DNA from: Pseudomonadota bacterium
GTDB taxonomy: Bacteria; Pseudomonadota; Alphaproteobacteria; Sphingomonadales; Sphingomonadaceae
Assembly: GCA_021849075.1 (NCBI GenBank)
Contig: JAJZTH010000018.1
Span: forward strand, 1 to 64,000
DNA: 64,000 nucleotides
Direction: 5' to 3'
Shown here: one piece after another, positions 60,412 to 64,000 of the stretch
Numbering within the stretch: the stretch's first letter is position 1
Layout: each line of letters begins with the position of its first letter
Notes under the pieces: model-generated
What the model was told of the DNA's origin: nothing
The model's input: only the letters and a program-made list of their open reading frames with translations
The model's database searches: none
Made by a program: the position numbers and the translations under genes

Positions 60412-61473
60412 ATGCGGAAGCTTGCCCTCGCGGCTGCTCTTGCGACCAGCGCCCTGGCCACCCCGGCCCTGGCGCGTGATGGTAGCTGGTATGTCGGCGT
60501 CGACGCCGGCGTCCTGCTTGTGGAAGACCAGAATGCAACCGTGAACGGCGTCGATGCCGGCGGTGCGGTCGATTACCACAAGGGTTATGACTTCGACGCG
60601 AACATCGGTTACGACTTCGGCGGTTTCCGCCTGGAAGCGGAATCGGCGTACAAGCGCGCCAAGGTTGATCTTGACAAGTCCGGCTTCGGCGGCGCGGCTT
60701 CGGCCCTGTCGTTCATGCTGAACGGCCTGCTCGACTTCGGTCCCGATGATGGCCTTCAGGGCTTTGTCGGCGGCGGTGTCGGCGTTTCGCGTGGCAAGCT
60801 GGCCACCGACATCGTCAATGACAGCGACACCGGCTTCGCCTGGCAGGCGATCGCTGGCGTTCGTTACCCCGTCACCAGCAATGTCGACGTCTCGCTGAAG
60901 TATCGCTTCTTCAACCAGGACGACATCAAGCTGATCCCGGCATACACCACCGCGGTTGCGGATGCGGGCGACACGATCAAGACCAAGCTGCGCACGCACA
61001 GCCTGCTGCTCGGCCTGACCTACAACTTCGGCGCTCCGGCTGAAGCGGCTCCGCCGCCGCCGCCTCCCCCGCCGCCGCCGCCCCCGCCGCCTCCCCCGCC
61101 TCCGCCGCCGCCGGCGCCGGAATGCAACCCCGGACCGTACATCGTGTTCTTCGAATGGGACAAGTCGGACATCACGCCTGACGCCGCCACCATTTTGGAC
61201 AACGCGGTTTCGGCCTACAGCAGCTGCGGCAGCGCCCAGGTCATGCTGGCGGGCCACGCGGACAAGTCGGGTTCGGCTTCGTACAACGTCGGTCTGTCGC
61301 AGCGTCGCGCCGACGCGACCAAGGCTTATCTCGCTTCGAAGGGTATCCCTGACGGCGTGATGACCACCCAGGCGTTCGGTGAATCGAAGCCCCGCGTCGA
61401 AACCGCGGACGGCGTTCGTGAAGTCCAGAACCGTCGCGTGGAAATCAGCTACGGTCCGGGTTCGGGCCAGTAA
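60412..61473 (+). CDS. OmpA-family outer-membrane protein with polyproline linker
   Basis: 353 aa. Signal peptide ends TPALA-RD. An 8-strand barrel (about 22-205, starting GSWYVGVDAGVLL, ending LLGLTYNFGAP), a linker of over 20 consecutive prolines (about 212-236), and a C-terminal OmpA peptidoglycan-binding domain with FFEWDKSDITPDA, GHADKSGSASYNVGLSQRRA and NRRVEISYGPG. Anchors outer membrane to peptidoglycan. Codon choice is richer in GGT/GTT than its neighbours, consistent with high expression. Start follows AAAGGGG; the 200-bp upstream gap is AT-richer and should hold the promoter. Confidence 0.95.
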   Translation: MRKLALAAALATSALATPALARDGSWYVGVDAGVLLVEDQNATVNGVDAGGAVDYHKGYDFDANIGYDFGGFRLEAESAYKRAKVDLDKSGFGGAASALSFMLNGLLDFGPDDGLQGFVGGGVGVSRGKLATDIVNDSDTGFAWQAIAGVRYPVTSNVDVSLKYRFFNQDDIKLIPAYTTAVADAGDTIKTKLRTHSLLLGLTYNFGAPAEAAPPPPPPPPPPPPPPPPPPPPPAPECNPGPYIVFFEWDKSDITPDAATILDNAVSAYSSCGSAQVMLAGHADKSGSASYNVGLSQRRADATKAYLASKGIPDGVMTTQAFGESKPRVETADGVREVQNRRVEISYGPGSGQ

Positions 61474-61509
61474 GCCGATTTTCCATCCTTCGGGACGGAA
61501 CGAGATTGA

Positions 61510-61538
61510 GGGGCTGGTCCAACGACCGGCCCCTTTTT
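61510..61538 (+). terminator. Terminator after ompA-like gene
   Basis: GGGGCTGGTC (61510-61519) pairs with GACCGGCCCC (61524-61533) around CAAC with one GU pair, followed by TTTTT. Confidence 0.87.
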
Positions 61539-61600
61539 CTATGTGCATCGACGGTTGCGATACGCCGTCGCGGTAGGCCGGCAGAGTTGAGGAGGGCGCC

Positions 61601-62755
61601 TTGATCACGCGACTGGCGGTTGCGGGATATCGATCGCTGCGGGACATAGTGCTGGAACTGGGGCAGTTGACCCTGATCACCGGCGCCAATGGCAGCGGCA
61701 AATCCAGCCTCTATCGGGCGCTGCGGCTGTTGGCGGAAACGGCGCAAGGGCGGTTGATCGCGTCGCTGGCGGCGGAAGGCGGGCTATCCTCCGCGCTATG
61801 GGCCGGGCCTGAAAATTTCAGTCGGGCGATGCGGGCGGGCGCGCAGCCGGTGCAGGGCACGGTGCGATCCGGGCCGATCAGCCTGAAGCTGGGATTTTCG
61901 GGCGATGATTTTGGCTATGCCATCGATCTGGGGCTGCCAGACCCGACCCATCCCTTTCAGCGCGACCCGGAAATCAAGGTCGAGGCGATGTGGACCGGCG
62001 CGATGCTGGGCCGGGCCAATTTGTTTGCCGAGCGGCGCGGCGGGGCGGTGAGCCTGCGTCAGGCGCAAAGCGGGGAATGGCGGCATGCAATGACCAGCCT
62101 GTCCGCATTTGACAGCATGGTGACGCATTGCGCCGACCCGGCCGACGGGCTGGAATTGCTGATGATGCGGGAGCGGATGCGCAACTGGCGGTTTTATGAC
62201 GCGCTGCGCACCGATGCGGATGCGCCGGCGCGCAGGCCGCAGGTGATGACCTATACGCCGGTGCTGGCGAGCGATGGGGCCGACCTGGCGGCGGCGATCG
62301 CGACGATCATGGCGATTGGCGACCGGGAGGAACTGGACGAGACGATCGAGGACGCCTTTCCTGGATCACAACTGCTGGTGGGCGAGGTTGATGGCCATGG
62401 CGTGGTGGAGATGCGCCAGCCCGGATTATTACGGCCGTTGGGCGCGCGGGAATTGTCCGACGGGACATTGCGCTATCTGCTGCTGGCGGCGGCTTTGCTG
62501 TCGCCACGGCCGCCTGACATCATGGTGCTGAACGAACCGGAGGCGAGTCTGCATCCGTCGCTGCTGGAACCGCTGGCGCGCTTGCTCCAGCGTGCGTCCC
62601 GCCATGGCCAGATCGTTATCGTGTCGCACAGCGAACGGCTGATCCAGGGACTGCGGCGTGGCGGCGGGATGCAGGAGATACGATTGTCCAAAGCATTGGG
62701 CGAAACGCAAAGCGATGCGGAAGATGCGCCGCGCTGGATTTGGCCCAAGAGGTAG
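61601..62755 (+). CDS. AAA ATPase of the RecF/OLD type (AAA_21)
   Basis: 384 aa from a TTG start with GAGGAGG at 7 nt. Walker A LITGANGSGKSSLYRAL, signature-like ELSDGTLRYLLLAAALLSP, Walker B IMVLNEPEASLHPSLL (Glu-rich D-box), and H-loop IVIVSHSERLI. The middle (60-270) is an inserted coil domain. No nuclease (TOPRIM) domain is attached, unlike OLD proteins. Function unknown; similar ATPases occur in DNA repair or defence. It stands between housekeeping-type genes. Confidence 0.87.
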   Translation: MITRLAVAGYRSLRDIVLELGQLTLITGANGSGKSSLYRALRLLAETAQGRLIASLAAEGGLSSALWAGPENFSRAMRAGAQPVQGTVRSGPISLKLGFSGDDFGYAIDLGLPDPTHPFQRDPEIKVEAMWTGAMLGRANLFAERRGGAVSLRQAQSGEWRHAMTSLSAFDSMVTHCADPADGLELLMMRERMRNWRFYDALRTDADAPARRPQVMTYTPVLASDGADLAAAIATIMAIGDREELDETIEDAFPGSQLLVGEVDGHGVVEMRQPGLLRPLGARELSDGTLRYLLLAAALLSPRPPDIMVLNEPEASLHPSLLEPLARLLQRASRHGQIVIVSHSERLIQGLRRGGGMQEIRLSKALGETQSDAEDAPRWIWPKR

Positions 62756-62770
62756 GCGGGCTTTTCTGCC

Positions 62771-63400
62771 CTAACCCTGTTTCTGCATTTCCGCGATCAG
62801 GGCGCCGTCTATTTCCTTTTGCCGTTGATAGGCCGGGCGGGCGCGCAGGCGGGCGGCATAGGCTTCGAAGGCGGGGCGGGACGGGATGGATTTGAACATC
62901 AGGCCCCAATCGATCTGTGACCCGACATAGACGTCGGCGGCGGTGAACTGATCGCCGCAAATCCAGCCATCGCCCGCGACGGCGCTTTCCAGCGCATCGA
63001 TCGTATCGTCGAAGCTGCCATAGCCGGCGGTGCGTTCGCGCCCTTCCGGGACGATGAAGCCCAAGGCCCGGTTGGTGACGGCGGCTTCGACCGGACCGGC
63101 CGCAAAGAAGAGCCAGCGATAATAATCATGGCGCTGGTCGACGGGCGGCGCGAGGCCGGCAGCCGGAAAGGCATCGGCCAGATAGGCGCAGATGGCGGCG
63201 CATTCGGTGATGACGCGCCCTTCATGGACGATGGCCGGCACCTTGCCCATCGGGTTGATCGCGCGATAATCGGCCGCCTTCATCGTCGTGCCATAATCGA
63301 GCAGGATGGTTTCGTAGACTTCGCCCACTTCCTCCAGCATCCAGCGGGCAATCTGGCCGCGCGACATGGGATTGGTGTAGAAGATGAGGTCGAGGGTCAT
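62771..63400 (-). CDS. Glutathione S-transferase family protein
   Basis: 209 aa. DLIFYTNPMSRGQIARWMLEEVG is the N-terminal glutathione-binding region (Ser in PMSRG likely active), NPMGKVPAIVHEGRVITECAAICAYLADAF holds the cis-Pro and E-C/S motif, and the C-terminal helical domain includes DQFTAADVYVGSQIDWGL. Start at 63400 follows GGAGCGCC. Substrate unknown. Confidence 0.9.
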   Translation of the reverse strand: MTLDLIFYTNPMSRGQIARWMLEEVGEVYETILLDYGTTMKAADYRAINPMGKVPAIVHEGRVITECAAICAYLADAFPAAGLAPPVDQRHDYYRWLFFAAGPVEAAVTNRALGFIVPEGRERTAGYGSFDDTIDALESAVAGDGWICGDQFTAADVYVGSQIDWGLMFKSIPSRPAFEAYAARLRARPAYQRQKEIDGALIAEMQKQG

Positions 63401-63467
63401 GGCGCGCTCCTGAATCGGGATGCGGCAGGGTGGCGCAAGCAGATTGCATGCGCCACCCCGTTTATGG

Positions 63468-64000
63468 TCAGCAGCCCGCGCCCATCGCGCCGGCGAGCAT
63501 GCCGCCAAGGCCGCCGCCGCATTTCTTTTTTTTCTGCCGCGGTTGCGGGGCGGGATCGTCACCCGCATCCGCTTCATCCGCGCCGCTCATCATCGATCCC
63601 ATGTTCGGGCCGTTCAGCATCCACATGCTGTTGGCGCGATAGCGGACGCGGGCGATCCATTCGGGTTTCCACGCGATCTTGGGATCGGCGGGGCGGGGCG
63701 GATAGGCGAAATTGGCTTCCGGGCCATAGGCGTAGAGGCTGCCCATCAGCATGTCCGCGCCGGCCTGACCCACGGCGGCGGGGACGGTGCAGCTGGTCTG
63801 GCTGGGCGGCATCACGATTTTCTGGCCGATCAGCTTCTGCACCGATCCGGGCGAAATCCAGTCCCAGACCGGGCCGCCAAATGCCTGGCTGGCGGAGGAG
63901 GCCCACCAGACCATGTCGCCATTTTCCTTCGCGCCGAACACCCAGGCATAATAGCCGGTCGCCTGTGGCAGCGCGTTCCAGCTGAGTTCGGTCGCGCCGC
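63468..64000 (-). CDS. Hypothetical protein, N-terminus beyond the window
   Basis: Open from 64000 down to a stop at 63468, at least 177 aa (partial). Segments ELSWNALPQATGYYAWVFGAK and DMVWWASS resemble a fibronectin-like domain; later WIARVRYRANSMWML; the C-terminus is a basic stretch (QPRQKKKKCGGGLGGM) with a terminal cysteine and glycine-rich tail. No catalytic motif seen. Its orientation is the same as the GST 67 bp downstream. Confidence 0.6.
   Translation of the reverse strand, partial: GATELSWNALPQATGYYAWVFGAKENGDMVWWASSASQAFGGPVWDWISPGSVQKLIGQKIVMPPSQTSCTVPAAVGQAGADMLMGSLYAYGPEANFAYPPRPADPKIAWKPEWIARVRYRANSMWMLNGPNMGSMMSGADEADAGDDPAPQPRQKKKKCGGGLGGMLAGAMGAGC

Noticed and set aside
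61051..61115. Minus-strand polyglycine frame opposite the OmpA linker
   Set aside because: It is the complement of the proline-rich linker; the OmpA frame is clearly the coding one.

Overview
The window looks like a chromosomal segment from a sphingomonad (Sphingomonadaceae: Sphingobium, Sphingomonas or Novosphingobium type). The evidence is the high GC content, TonB-dependent receptor and OmpA style, the lnt-metK-trmB neighbourhood, an RcGTA-like gene transfer agent (GTA) cluster, and families typical of alphaproteobacteria. No tRNA, rRNA, CRISPR array, integrase or transposase was recognised. All assignments rest on reading the sequence and recalled family knowledge; no database search was run.

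Region 1 (1-21388) is a catabolic island. It has a decayed TonB-dependent receptor tail and two esterases (type B carboxylesterase, tannase/feruloyl-esterase family). A divergent FCD-type GntR regulator follows, then a large set of CoA-dependent enzymes: BKACE, CitE-like lyase, MaoC hydratase, two CaiB/BaiF CoA-transferases, acyl-CoA dehydrogenase, a Cat1-family CoA-transferase, a split MaoC/FAS1-like hydratase pair, a beta-lactamase-fold esterase, an MFS carrier, two SDRs and two MmgE/PrpD proteins. The mix resembles bacterial itaconate/C5-dicarboxylate degradation loci (CoA-transferase, itaconyl-CoA hydratase, citramalyl-CoA lyase, with accessory acyl-CoA dehydrogenase and MmgE/PrpD). Short motifs close to TGGTCnGACCA, the operator style of FCD GntR regulators, recur in the control regions and suggest one regulon.

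Region 2 (21389-29438) is a C4-dicarboxylate unit: dctB/dctD on the minus strand, divergent dctA, an outer-membrane alginate-export-type porin and malate:quinone oxidoreductase. The DctD-like protein lacks a recognisable GAFTGA loop.

Region 3 (29486-37439) is housekeeping: trmB, a 59-aa secreted cysteine/lysine peptide, metK, lnt, a YqaA/DedA membrane protein, a TonB-like protein, a DJ-1/PfpI protein, a secreted unknown and a glutathione S-transferase.

Region 4 (37600-60210) is an RcGTA-like cluster in canonical order: small terminase-like, large terminase, portal, DUF6127-type protein, prohead protease, capsid, connector, small adaptor, DUF3168, tail tube, two tail chaperones, short tape measure, distal tail fused to a large N-terminal domain, hub, NlpC/P60 peptidase, megatron and DUF2793. 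It is interrupted by non-GTA genes (M28 peptidase, secreted proteins, nitroreductase, a broken GNAT toxin-like gene, PhyH dioxygenase). Terminator-like hairpins sit just upstream of several structural genes.

Three copies of a roughly 155-170 bp nested palindromic repeat (5446, 40963, 50542), differing by internal inversions, lie between genes. Two of them are inside the GTA cluster.

Region 5 (60412-64000) holds an OmpA porin with a long polyproline linker, a RecF/OLD-type ATPase, a second glutathione S-transferase and a truncated secreted or hypothetical protein running off the window.
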